Below are positions 41,426-53,345 of a DNA stretch of 64,000 bases, one piece after another. The position numbers and the translations under genes were made by a program. The DNA comes from Sclerodactyla briareus (lineage: Eukaryota; Echinodermata; Holothuroidea; Dendrochirotida; Sclerodactylidae). Numbering within the stretch: position 1 is the stretch's first letter; every line of letters begins with the position of its first letter. The stretch covers positions 124,001 through 188,000 of the forward strand of contig JAODTK010005010.1 in NCBI GenBank assembly GCA_026419785.1, in the 5' to 3' direction. Under the pieces are notes generated by a model. The model worked only from the letters and a program-made list of their open reading frames with translations, had not been told where the DNA came from and did no database searches.

Positions 41426-41774
41426 CTTCGGGAGAGGTAGTACTCCTGATGGATTTTTCCGTACAGGGACTAATTCCTCAGATGGGGAAAGTGTCCGGCT
41501 ACCGACCTTCCGCCATGATCCTACCTGGGACAGATCCCTGGGACCGTCTGGAGGCCGGCCAGGGTATGTCTACGAAGACTACCTACTGACGGCAGGGAAG
41601 CCCCGTGATAGGCACACGCTCGAAGAAGCGGGACGGTCCAGGGGGACTATGCCCCTGGACCCGAGCTTGGCCCCTTCGGGCCCGTGGGCAAGGTGCGTGT
41701 TAGCTCGTGAGTCCACAGGGCATAGGAGCTTGGTCACCTGACCCTTAATCCGCGGACAGCCCTTGGTTGTCTCG

Positions 41775-42245
41775 CACGTCGAGAAGGCTGGCTCTGCTGG
41801 TCCGGTCCTTCCTCGTGCCGGAGCGGGCCCGAACGGGTGTGTCGTACAACCTCGGGACGGCCCGGAAGGTCCCGACAGGGGAAGGTCGGCCGACCCAGCG
41901 GGGCGGGCCGAAGTGCCTCTTGGCTGGTCCATGGCCTGACGGTAGGTCGGGGCCCGGTCCGAATGGGGTGTCGTTAAACAATCGGCGGGTCGCGGAGGTC
42001 CCGACAGGAGATCGGTCCGGCCCAGCCGGGCCCGATTGGGGTGTCGTTACCCTCGGGATGGCCCGGAGGCCCCGGCAAAGCAAGGTTTGGGCCGGCCCCA
42101 CCTGGTCTAACGTGTGGTGGTTACACCTCGGGATGCCCCAGGTACGACAAGAGGTCCGGGACCGGCCCAGCCATGTCCGCTCGGGGTGGGTTACAAACAA
42201 CATCGGGATGGCCCTTAGTCCAGACGAGTACGTCGGGACCGGGAT
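41775..42245 (+). repeat. GC-rich ~75-bp minisatellite, copy 2
   Basis: Duplicate of the CCTCGGGATGGCCC minisatellite; the number and order of monomers are unchanged. Confidence 0.8.
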
Positions 42246-43924
42246 CCCGCGGCCGATCCGGCGGGCCAGTACGGCTCCGGCATCAGGCCAGCGCCAAGCG
42301 ATTGATCCAAGCCCTACAGGCACAGCCTACTCGCCACATTTATCCCCGGCCGGCCTCACAGCCAGAGCAAACCAGATAACTCCACGAGTATAACCTCGGC
42401 GTGCCTCCCCGGAGAAGGGGTTTTTCCCCCGGACGTGCTTCGGTCCGCTCACAATTCGGGAGAAGGCAACAAACTCAAGCGATGGCAGTTCCAACCATAG
42501 TAGTTCGCCGCTGTCGCCGATCCCCTCGTCCTTTTTTTCTGCTCGATTCGGATATGCGTCTAGGCAGAGAAGTTTAAATTTGATGACAAAGCCCGAGCCC
42601 AGCGGGCGATTTTACAGACCAGTTTCGCCGGTTTTTGAGACAGTTTAGAGCGGCCGAATCCAGGTGCCCGTACGTCTTTGACGCTTCTTGCCCTCTCAAC
42701 CGCCTCCTCGAAGGAGAGTTAGGCCCGGCCCCCTCCGGAACTTCACTTTTGGGTTTCCGGGCAATAGTGGGATGAAACGACAGACGCTCCCCGATACTGA
42801 TATCTCTCAGGAGGTCTCCGGGGGTGCGATGGACATCCGTCCGAAACAGAAAAAGAGCCGTACACCATGAGTCTCCTTTGTCAGGCATTGCGACGCAAGT
42901 GGACAGGCGAAGCTATTAAACCCGGCAACGGGAGTTCCAGTGGTCGGATGGACAGCATGCCGTGTTAGGGTGCCGTTATCCGATCACCTAGAGTGAGACT
43001 TAACGCCGGCAGGTCTTGTTTCCGGCGAGAGAGGTCGTTTAGGTCCCGCATCGGCCAGAGACCTGTTCTCCGTGCTATCCGACATAGTTACGACATTCGA
43101 GACAGACTTCGCTACGCCGTCGCTACACGAGTAACTCTAAACCATCGTCGCGTTCGTTGGTCCCAGGTGGCCCTCCTCATCCAATTTTCCTTGGCCACCT
43201 GTCCCCCGGTGACTTACGGCCTTCACGGACAACATCGCAACGGGCCCTAGTGTCCACCCGTTCGTAAAGTCATCCATCCCCGCAGGGCCTGGTCCTCCTC
43301 GCGGGATATTTCGAAAAAAATGCGGCTAGCGGGACTGACCAAATTAAGTCACTGGAGGGAGCCGACTTGAAAGGTCTACCACCCAGTCTAACCTCAGGAC
43401 CGTCTATATCTCCGCACCCTACGACTAGGAGCCGCTCTGGATCGCAGCGGCGGGTTTTGCTGCGGCCGCCAGCGCGCCGCCCCTGCCAGAAGTCAGATAT
43501 CTTCAAGAATATCAGCGGGCTCACGGCGGCCACTGATGCTGGAGGACTACTATTGTTCGCATGCGAATGACTCCTATCTAAAACTAGCCCTCCCCCCCAA
43601 GACCACCCTGGCGGAAGGCCATCGGGGCGGAGTTACAGGCTCTACTACCTAGCGAACAGTACGGCCGCTGCCAGTCGAGTACCAGGGACCGTTATTTCTG
43701 TCCAGGGTCTTGCTTCCCAGCGTACTGCCTCCGGGATGAGTACTAGCAGTTGGCTACCTGCCCTCGGATTCTTACCAGTCCACTCTCGCTCACCTCCTTA
43801 TCCTAGGCTCTAGAAGGTCTCCGCCTCACTGAGTCAGCTTACTGATTAGCGGGTCCTCGCGACAGGAAACGGCCGACATAGGAGGTTTGAAGTTACAACG
43901 CCTACTCATTGACATGACATTCCA
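42246..43924. other. GC-rich DNA upstream of LINE copy 2; no gene supported
   Basis: Same content as 27,011-28,689, possibly LINE 5' UTR or ORF1 remains. Confidence 0.5.
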
Positions 43925-46670
43925 AGGAGAATACGAAAACGAAGCGAGGCAAGGCCGGAGGGGTGCGTAATAGGAGCCCGTAAACTGAAACACAAGCCAT
44001 ATCTACCGTCATCGTAATTGGAAATGTGCTGGCAATCCAGATCTAACAAAATTGATGAGATCTCGGCCAACTGCAAATATCTGCAAGATTCCGTATGCAA
44101 CATACTTCCATTCACCGAGACCTGGCTTGCAGAACATCACTGACTGAACTCACATGCGGGATTGAGGATTCACATTATTGAGAGGGGGCCGAAACCGCAC
44201 AATTCTCCGGAAGGGTAACGGGGGTGGGGTGTGCACATATACAACAAAGTGGGTGTCACCAAAACCCCAATAATCCCATCCAAACACTTCTTGCTCCCCC
44301 CAACCTGAGATCCTAATGTGACCTGTCGCCCGTATTTTTACCTCGGGAGTTCTCTCATGTTGTCATTCATAACGGTCTATGTGCCCTACCCGGAACTCGC
44401 CCAACCCCGCACCCTGGAACTTACTAACATATCGGCCATTTTGAATCATCCCCCCTCCCTCTTCAAACCATAAGCACGTGCGCTTCACTCATTGTAATCT
44501 TAAAAAGAGGCAGCGTCCATTATTTTCAGCAAGTGACATGTGCCACTCGTAAAAGCTACCCTGGATCTTCTTTATACCAATGTTAAAGATGTCTATCTGT
44601 CTATTCAACTTCCCAAACTTGGAAAGGCGGACCATAATCTTGTTGAATCTGTGCCTCGTTACCGACCCCTTGTTATGAGAGAGCAACCCCGCTTTATCAC
44701 CGTACAACAATGTAACGCATGACGCCGTTGATCATCTACGCGCCGAGCTGGACTGTACAGACGGGGACATGTTATTTGGGCCGCCGCCGATGACCTGGAT
44801 TAACTCACCAATACAAACTCCGATTATATATCATTCTGTTGGACAATACTATCCCGACGAATCAGTCCAGTCTACCAACCCCACCAAGAAACTGATCACC
44901 AAGAGGTCAGAGTAATCAACAAAAGAGGGATTATCAGAAAAGGCGATGCTGATCAACTACGGGAGCTCCAGAAAGAAAAACTGAAACGACGCGTGATCGC
45001 CCAGTAGAACCTGTCTAACCGGACAAATAGAGACTTTTATTTACAAACAAATAAAACATGTCTGGGATGGTATCGTCTTATGAGTGGTCTACAACAAATA
45101 ACTCTGATTCTTTCCACTATCGGAAATCACAATTGACTCTGCCAATAATCTCAATCACTTTTTTACAATCTATTTGATCATGATGATATTTACTGAACGA
45201 ATACTAAAGCTGCAATCTGTTGTGTAATAACGATTCCCACCGTGCAAGATAGAGTCTCTGTTTGGATGTTTCGCCAGCCGTTCCTGTGGGGCTGAACTCA
45301 ATCAAAAGCGCTGACCGTACAATATCACTCCAAGGTTTTTAAAGCATTGTGCAATAGAGATGGCTTATATATATTATCAGTGTAATTTATAATACCTCTT
45401 CATTTTCAAACAGAGTGGTGCCCCAACTATGGAAGCAGCCAATCAAAACCATCATCCCAGGTGCCAAAACGTCCATTCATTTCATGCATGAATGATCTTC
45501 GTCCTATATCAGGAACTGGCCGTCCCTATGAAAGTTGTGGTGAGAAGCGCTTAGTTTAATAGTTTTTAGAGCCATTTGTTGCTCTCCATTTGTTAGATCC
45601 TTCACAATTGCTTCAAGGCCTATCGGAGCTGTGAGACCGATCCTGCTGCTCCCTCCAACGACTTTATTCACACTTAGAACACACAGGGACTCTGGCAGAT
45701 TTATTTTCTTTGACTTTTCTCCGCCTTAATACAATCCCTCCCATAAACTTGCCAGAAACATGGAGTAACATGACATCCTCACATGTTTCGAAATGCACTA
45801 TAGATTGTAAATTATCTTACAGATCGTACCCAACTTGTTAAACTAAGTCCAACGTGCCGGTCTGACAACGTATTTCCTCCAGTACACAGGAGGCGCCACA
45901 AGGCACAGTGCTTGCCCCATTTTTATTCACTTGTACACGTCCGACTGTATAGCCCAGGAGAGTATATGTCCTATTATTAAATTTGCTGAGATACGGCATG
46001 GCTGGACTCATCATTGGCATAATGATGAGGCATATCTCTGCCAGCTGCAATCATTTGCGGACTAATTGCGCCAATAACTTTTTTGGGAATTAAATATTAG
46101 CAAACAAAGAATGGTTATCGACTTCCTCTCAACGCTGTTGACCTCTCCCGTTATTATCAAAAGTGAAGCAGTTTGAAGAGTGTAGTTTCCTACAAGCTAT
46201 CTCGTGTACATTTGGAACCATCTCTCACTTGGGGGTGATCCACGTGGAGCCCTGGTTCAAGTCTGAATACAAGGTTTTGTGTCTGAGGAAGTTGTCAGCT
46301 TTTAATGTTCGAAACAAATTATGCAACTATTACCACAGTCCACTATTGCCGGAGTTTGGGATATTGTCTTATATTGCTGGGGAGGGAATATGAGCCAGAA
46401 AACTGATAAAACAATATCGGGATTGACCATATATTAAAGAATGCGGGTAGGGGTCATTGGAGTTCCGCAGTTGTTGTTTGACTCACGTGTCCCAATTCTA
46501 TACTGACCACCAAGTTGGCGCAGGGGAATGATAGTTCTCATCCCCTCTACTGCCACCTTCACGACATTGTATCAATAGAGGATGGAAGACTGAGGCAACA
46601 TAGCCGTAGAACAAATCGTATCGCAACTCTTTCATCCCACGTACAATCAAACAGTACTATAACAACTTGA
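43925..46670 (+). pseudogene. CR1/L2-group LINE ORF2, decayed, copy 2
   Basis: Carries the same endonuclease, linker and RT blocks as the first copy, with identical frameshifts and the same destroyed YADD box. Two independent insertions are excluded: it was copied as part of the 9.2-kb core. Confidence 0.9.
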
Positions 46671-47034
46671 GTCGCTAGTCTTTCCTAGCATTTTGTGATT
46701 CGTTAATCTTCTTATCGGTCCTTATTTATAAATATATTCTTTTTTCTATTCATTTTTTTGTACATTTCTTAACTTTTATGGTGCGATATCTAATTCCATT
46801 ACTGAGCAATAAGTTTACGACTTACTACTCACTTACTTACTTAGGGCTGCTAGAATTTTTCTGGCGGACTATGTCTAGCCTTGTTAGGCTTCTGGACCTA
46901 GTAGCCAGCCTGGCACGATGGTCCTCTTTTCTTTTTCTGCTGATCCATCTCCCCGCTCCCTGCATCTACTCACTCTGTGGACCCCCGTTACTTCCTTTGG
47001 CACAATCATCACCTCCATGTTGGACGCGCTTTTC

Positions 47035-48520
47035 CCGGAGCACACGTTCGCTCGATCGACCCCCCTGTTCGTGAGAAGACAGCCCATCCGCCCATTCGTA
47101 TCAACCAGCGCGCCCAAGTAGCCGTGCTCTCTACAGCCGGCCCTATTACAGGCCGGGCAATCCATACTCACTGGCAGCGTGTTCCACGTGGTGGGCGTTC
47201 CGTGTCCCATCCGGGACTTGTCTCACTATAAGCCTCTAGTGACTCCAGAGCCGTGAACCTCTCTTCAGCCTTCTGACCGGGTCAGCCCTCCGGAGCCGTG
47301 GGTAGGCTCGCCAGATCATGAACGCTCTTCTTGGCCGTCCCGAGCCGTGGTCGACCTCTTTCCCGACTCCGGAGCTGTGGTCTACTTCTTTCTTCGCCCT
47401 CCTGGATTTACATGTCTCTCCCAGCGAGGGTTGTCTCCTCCGGTTCTCCAGATCCGTGATATGACTCTATCACGCCTGGCTTAGACGGGGTTGGCTCTCC
47501 TTGGCCGCGGGTTAGGCTCCCGACTCTCCGGAGCCTTCCTCCGATCTTCTCCGACTCTCCTTCATCCGGATCGACCCCCCGAGCCACGGTTCGACTTTCT
47601 CGTCTCTCCGGAGCCGCGGAGACCGACTCTCACCCATCACGATGCAGCTCGGGCTTGCTAGCCGGAGCCCGACTTTTTCCTGCCCTCCTGTGTGAGGATC
47701 TGAGCCTGCCGCCTCACTAGAGCAGTGTCGACTCTTCTGCCCTCTTGTGTAGATCGGCCCACCGAGCCGAGGATGAGCCTGCCGACTCCCTAGAGCAGTG
47801 GTCCGACCCTTCCTGCCCTCCGTGTGAGGGCGGCCCTACGAGCCGAGATCGGGCCTGCCGACTCTCCGAAATGGTGGTCCGACTCTTTCTGCCCTCCGAG
47901 CCAGTTCGACTCTCCCGAGCCGGGGTTGGCTCACCCATGACTCGACTCTATATGGCACTTCGGGGCCAAATCGGTACTCCCAGCTCTTACTCTTTCACAT
48001 CCGAAGCCAGGTCAGGTCTTTCGAAACGGTGGGTCCGCCCACGGCGGTTCCGGAGCCTGGTCCGCCTCTCCAGGCCAGCTCGGCTCTTGAGCCAGCAGCC
48101 GGCTCCCGGGTCAGCTTCTTGAGTCGGTGGGTCGAACCGATACCATGGACCCCTCCTCTTTCGCCCCACAGAGCCGGTCTGCGCCTCCGGTCCTGGGTCA
48201 GTCCACACTTGAGAGAACTTACCTCTTCACCCGTCGGAATTCTATCCGCAGTTGGAGGGTCTAACGGCGGGTGTCCGGTGCGGGCAGGGGCCGCTGGTAC
48301 TGGGTGAAAGCGAAGTTTTTTCGTCAAACTCTCCTCAACTTTTCTTCCTTTCGTCGCGTTTTCTTTTCTCTCCTGCATCGAAGGCTTTTCTCATTCCCGT
48401 GGGATACGAGAGCCCTCGCCAGGCGCATATCTCTGATCAGGTTTCCGCTCGGGTTCACTATGGCGCTACCCGTGGCACAAGAGCCTGAGAGTCAGCCCGC
48501 CTCGTTCCCGACCGAGCACG
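47035..48520. repeat. GC-rich minisatellite segment of unit 2
   Basis: From about 47,225 to 48,235, the same CCGGAGCC/CCGACTCT blocks as in unit 1 in the same order, shorter by roughly 100 bases through many small deletions. Confidence 0.75.
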
Positions 48521-48556
48521 CTTCTTTCGTCGAGAACGGTATAACGCCGCTATAGA

Positions 48557-48960
48557 GTTGACCACAACGACGTTTTGTTTTCGTGCTGTGGTCTTCCAAC
48601 GTCTCGCCTAGCCGGCACTACTACGTCTTCTTCGCGAGACGGTAGCGAGCGGTCTGTAGGGTGACCACAACGACGTTCGTTTCATGCTGTTTCTCCTGCA
48701 CAGTCTCGGCCTCCGCCGGCTCGAGCTACGCTCCTCCGCAGATCCGTATGCGAGCGTCGGTAGGTTGGCCCAACGGCGTTCGTTTCACTGCTTCTCCAAT
48801 CAGTCCTCGGGCAGCCGTCTCGAACTACGCTTCCTCGAGAGACGGTATGCGAGCGTCTGTAGGTTTGACCACCGACGTTCTTTCATGCTGCGTCTCCAAC
48901 TCAGTCTCGGCCTAGCCACACGAGCTGCGCTGCATCTACTAGCGACCAACACCCCTATCG
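48557..48960 (+). repeat. GC-rich minisatellite, ~102-bp period, 4 copies
   Basis: Units start near 48,557, 48,660, 48,764 and 48,863 with GACCACAACGACGTTCGTTT-like sequence, continue through CAGTCTCGGCCT, and end with GAGACGGTATGCGAGCGTCTG-like sequence. Only this side of the duplication has it; the unit 1/unit 2 junction lacks it, so it marks the right-hand unique flank. Confidence 0.85.
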
Positions 48961-49020
48961 TGACCGGCACGACCCCCTCAGACACCCCCTCCGGTGGCCC
49001 TGTGCCTAGTCTGGTGCAAG

Positions 49021-49117
49021 TGCAATATGGGGTAAGTTGAGTTAGTGGAAATAGATTTCCACACAAAACTAACTGGTTTGTGAATCCTTGAACTACGAAT
49101 ACTTACCCCCATATTGG
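49021..49117. repeat. nested hairpin (three concentric stems)
   Basis: Outer arms are GCAATATGGGGTAAGT (49,022-49,037) and ACTTACCCCCATATTGG (49,101-49,117). The middle stem is GTTAGT (49,041-49,046) with ACTAAC (49,068-49,073). The inner stem is GGAAAT (49,047-49,052) with ATTTCC (49,055-49,060). Possibly a small foldback element; no target duplication was seen. Confidence 0.7.
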
Positions 49118-50644
49118 ACGTACCACCGACCGCCCCCACTTCCGGGCCTTCACGGGGCGTCCTCCTTCGGCGGATCGCGCCCTTTCTCCTCAATCCCTTG
49201 GACGCCTCTGCCTAGTAAATACGAAGGACGATAGGTTGCCAGCCCGGACACTGTAAAGATTCCAGATGTTCAATGTGGCGGGTGAATGTGATTATAATAA
49301 ATCTCATCCATTCTGCTTGAAGGAATGAGTCCATTTGGTCTAAAAAAAAAAAATATGTATATAGTCTTCCAAAAGTGATTACACATGTACAAAAAAGTCA
49401 TGGGTCAATTCTCAAATATATATTGGGGTTTTCCCCCCCTTCTATCCATCTCCCAAATTGCTGATTTACCATCGTTGAGTATCCATTGCCGACATATAAA
49501 TTTATTCTGCGATGATCTTATATTAAGAATAAAGGTGATTTGGACCGATAGTCCAATTACTCCCTATCTCGTCCCAGTTCTCATATACCACCTCTTTTAT
49601 GTTTGTGGAGGATACTGTTTCTTCCCAGCACCGGTGCCGAGATGGCAAGCTGGCGATTGAACCAGCACTGGCTGAAGCTGGACCTGTGGGAGGCGAATGG
49701 CCAGTTGGACCCCTACTGCCCAGGTTCGTTGTTCACAGTGGTACGCTCGCTGACCTGTACGTGGATTATTGCAGCAACGATACATTATTTGATCTGGAAT
49801 GCTCATATGCTCTGTTAATTTCGCGATGTGAGCTTTACAGAATTACTCCTCATCACAAGTGGTGGGCAGAAATATGCCAATAAGGCCTTCCCCCTCCCAA
49901 GCATTCTGGGTTTTGGGGTTGTTTAGTGTTACTATATGTGAGTCCCTGTCAAAGGTAACTTGGAAAGTAGCCAAGATCCAATGACTGTCCCCTAACTACC
50001 CTGAACAACTCCCTCGTGTAGCTGGGCACTTCTCAATTCTACAAGAAAGAATACAAAAGAAGCGTATGCTAATGCTTCGACTCCTTCTTATTGAACATTT
50101 AACCTATTTGATGCATCACCAACACCGCGTTTATCTGTGATTATATCACTTAAACTCAAGATACTCATTCCAACTTGACGGCATATACGGCAATTCCATT
50201 GCACTCATTCTTCTCTGATGCACTACTATTGATATGCACCTAAATTTCTGAAATTTACGAATTGCACTTTAGTATACTCTATATCTATTTACGAGTCACT
50301 CTAGGTGGTTAGTTTCTAGTCAATTTTTAAACTTGCTCCTTGATTTGATTAATTCTCTACCTAGTTCAATTGCTCTCGTTTAGATTCACAATTTACTGTA
50401 GTATCAATTTCTTAACAAATACTCACCTCAATACGGATTATCACTATCCAATTCCTCAAATATACGTGCTCTGTTATTGTTACATTACTTGTGAAATTCT
50501 TTTTACATTATTATACATTGCCTACTGCATGACATTTCGTTTCAACACTGAATTGCATTACAACAGCCGCTATCGCAAAGCTCGCCTCGGCTCACTAAAT
50601 CTTATCATTGTTCTCATTTTAATATTTTTTATGTTCAACATCAT
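49118..50644. other. no gene recognised
   Basis: AT-rich sequence. A GC-richer island at 49,600-49,760 supports two overlapping frames (49,599-49,883 and 49,603-49,818), but neither shows a known domain or matching splice sites. A hydrophobic frame at 50,370-50,714 ends inside the start of the next duplication. Confidence 0.55.
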
Positions 50645-52084
50645 TCTTAGTCTCCGCTACATCAGGGACTCATCAACACATGCCCGATTCCAACCTCTGG
50701 CTGATTTAGGATAGTCCGGCCAAGCACCATTTACGTGAATGTCTCTGCCCTGGACCCACGGGAGTGGAATTTTCCCGGCCCAGTTAGCTGGAACTACGGC
50801 TGCGACTACGTCCACACTGCGACCGCTATAAGGACGCTACTGCAAGCCTGAAACATCAGCAAACAAACAAACAGATGTCCATGACTGCCTATCCAAGATC
50901 AACCTCCTACACACACACACACACTCTGACTGACCATGCTTAATTACTCATACAATCAACGGAACACTTTCTCCTATCCCTACTTGCAACGTATCTACCC
51001 AACATATTCACATTTCCACTCAACGTAAACCCACTTTACGAAATCTATCGTCACACAACATTACCATATCCACCACCTGTTTCGTTAGAAATACTCAGTC
51101 CATAACACCCAGAATCTAATATGAATCTTTCTCCCACGTTCGACAAAACCTAATAACACTATTACATCCAAACTGCACAATAAACTCCAGTTTCCCTAGA
51201 TACTGCTACATTCTAAATTCACATCACACTCCAGCATTTGCCTAATAGACTTCAAAATCAAATCTCCAGCAAATAAGTTTGCTAATCATCCAACAATAAC
51301 AATTTTACCTACTAAACAAATGCGATGCCGACCGTCTCTTCCATAATTCCCTACTACTTACAACACCACCTTGCCACACTACTTTCACCGAAAGAAATTC
51401 TTGTGTTTACTCCAACTAGTATGCTTCGAAGTGAACCCGGAAACAGGTTATACTCGACGTCTGACGCCTCCGTCACCCGCAGCTCCTCCACAAAATGTCT
51501 CAATTACTACGCACTATGAACGAACGCCCAACGCTCGCAACAATGTCCCTCGCCTTATCTCGGCAAAATAGGCAACTTGCCCAAACATTAAAATGGCGCG
51601 GACCATCCCTACCTGCCCTCATCACTACCACGTGTCGTCGTGAAGTGTAACAAGAGTAACCCAATGGTTCCCCCTCCAGAGACAAGAAAACTATCCCCAT
51701 CATGAACACATATTTTATACCCATTCCCTGTGGCTTTAATGAACACGTCATGACCTACAACCAATATACGATTCTAAAACCGAACCCGCGGGCACAGGCT
51801 GTTATCAATATTACATCATACAGCACTCGACTTTCCTACCCTAAATCAAGGACAAGCAAAAGACAACTACGGAAGCCTCACTGTAACTAAAGAAGAATTT
51901 AAACTCGGCACTTTTGATCATTCCTCTTTCACGTTAATGTCCCGCCCTCTCAAAATATCATAGGCGGGGACTTCTCTCCTAGAATAAAAGTTTCTTAGCG
52001 CCAACACTGCCTGTTCATAGGAACCAGCACCCTCTTAGACTTGGAGAACTTTTATCAGCAGTTAATTATGTAAGTGGGTGGGGT

Positions 52085-52270
52085 TTCTTTCACTTACTTT
52101 CCTCCAGTCCCCATTCTCACCTGGGTGACGAAGTGATGGATAAAGAGTGCCTTGCTGACCGGCACATCAGAAGCTGAACTTTTTCTTTTAAGGGGGAGGG
52201 GTGATTCGAACTCGTCCTTTCTCCCAGCTCTCTCCCCGAGCTATGGACTGAAGCCAGTGTTAACCTGAAA
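52085..52270 (-). mobile_element. tRNA-derived SINE-like sequence, D1
   Basis: On the minus strand, CATAGCTCGGGGAGAG resembles a tRNA D-arm/A-box, and CGAGTTCGAATCA (complement near 52,204-52,216) resembles a T-arm/B-box. Downstream, GCAAGGCACTCTTTATCC and CACCCAGGTGAGAATGGG resemble the conserved tail domain of tRNA-SINEs in several marine animals (family recollection, not a search). The anticodon arm is shortened. Confidence 0.5.
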
Positions 52271-53059
52271 ACTGGGACGCACATCTTCACCGAAAAACGG
52301 GAAGAGCGGAAGGGGAGGGCGTCTATTTTTTCCTGTCCCGAACTAACTAGCAATGACTTTGTCATTTCATCTAAACTTTCTGTTCATCAAAAGGAGTCTG
52401 TGGATATTAAAAAATGTTGAGAACCGAGGGGCCTTGAGCTCTTGTGCAATCCTTCACTGAAAAGTGCTAAAAAAAAACAGCCTACACCAAGGGTTACTGG
52501 TTCCGTTCTGCTCCCCCTAGTGAGTATCTAGGCTGTATATAGGTAGCCACTGGAACTTGGTAGGATATCTAGGAATAGGATCCCACTAACAGGGCTACCA
52601 GTACTCATAAGCATATTGGGGCTTCTAGCCACACGTATAGAGTCCTTGGTTGCCCAGCCGAGGACTCCGGCGATGCCTTCTGATGGCTTGGGTCCTTATT
52701 AATCATTTCCTGGATTGTTAATGAATCGTTATTTGGGAATCGTAAAAACTATAATTCAATAGCACCACTACTGTATAAGGGCAGCAAGTATAATCACTGG
52801 CACGATAAAACCTTCCAGGCTCCCATTGGGCCTATAACTGTAAAACAAAAAAAAAACTATGGGAGCCACTAGGTAAAAGCCAGAAGATAGAAGTTTGTAT
52901 GTGAAAGTTCTATATAATATGAGACATGAGTACATTGTCTATTTGTTATGAGGATCCTGGTATCGTCAGAGGACATTTGATGGCTAACAGGCCTCCAAAT
53001 ATCAATAAATCAAAATTCACTGTGTTCTGTAGCTCACCCTCTTTCGATTCATTGCATGA

Positions 53060-53345
53060 AAGTGTGATCCCATAATGAGTTATGACCCTATTGTTTTCAG
53101 TCCTAGTCAGGTGTCACTGATGGTCCTTGGCGGTTGAGTCTGAAATCCCTTGAACATGATAGTCTACATGCTGGTCTGATCTAGTTGAAATTTGGGGTGT
53201 ATCTTCCTTTATGAGAACACAGAACCCTGTCCGTTTTTGGCGTGGATCAACTGGGAGTCATATTCATTGGGAGAATTGAATTGTGTGTACATGGTTTTGT
53301 CCAGCTAGTGACACAATAACTCAACCAGGTTTGATCAGCTCATTC
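53060..53345 (+). repeat. orphan satellite monomer in D1
   Basis: CCCATAATGAGTTATGACCCTATTG, GTCTGAAATC, GAACATGATAGTCTA, GGTCTGATCTAGTTGAAATTTGG and CTTTATGAGAACACAGAACCC follow the order of the ~315-bp monomer of the 17-20-kb array. The AGGTCA cluster is largely lost. Sequence after it (to about 53,640) resembles the dispersed repeat near 36,640. Confidence 0.75.

Larger units (their letters stand above)
37842..47034 (+). repeat. identical core of tandem unit, copy 2 (9,193 bp)
   Basis: Same sequence as copy 1 at a fixed offset of 15,235. No difference was found in the places compared, including the frameshifts inside the LINE. Shared damage with no private mutations means either very recent copying or the same consensus placed twice by the assembler. 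Confidence 0.9.
33391..48520 (+). repeat. tandem duplication, unit 2
   Basis: It begins at GCCTTCTCTCTTACAAATTT, matching the start of unit 1 at 16,861, directly abutting the end of unit 1. It ends near 48,520, where similarity to the unit 1 end stops. The order of parts is the same as in unit 1, with six instead of ten satellite monomers. Confidence 0.9.

Noticed and set aside
52196..52260. Functional tRNA gene on the minus strand
   Set aside because: Box-like motifs are present but the anticodon arm is shortened and the acceptor ends do not pair. A SINE remnant fits better.
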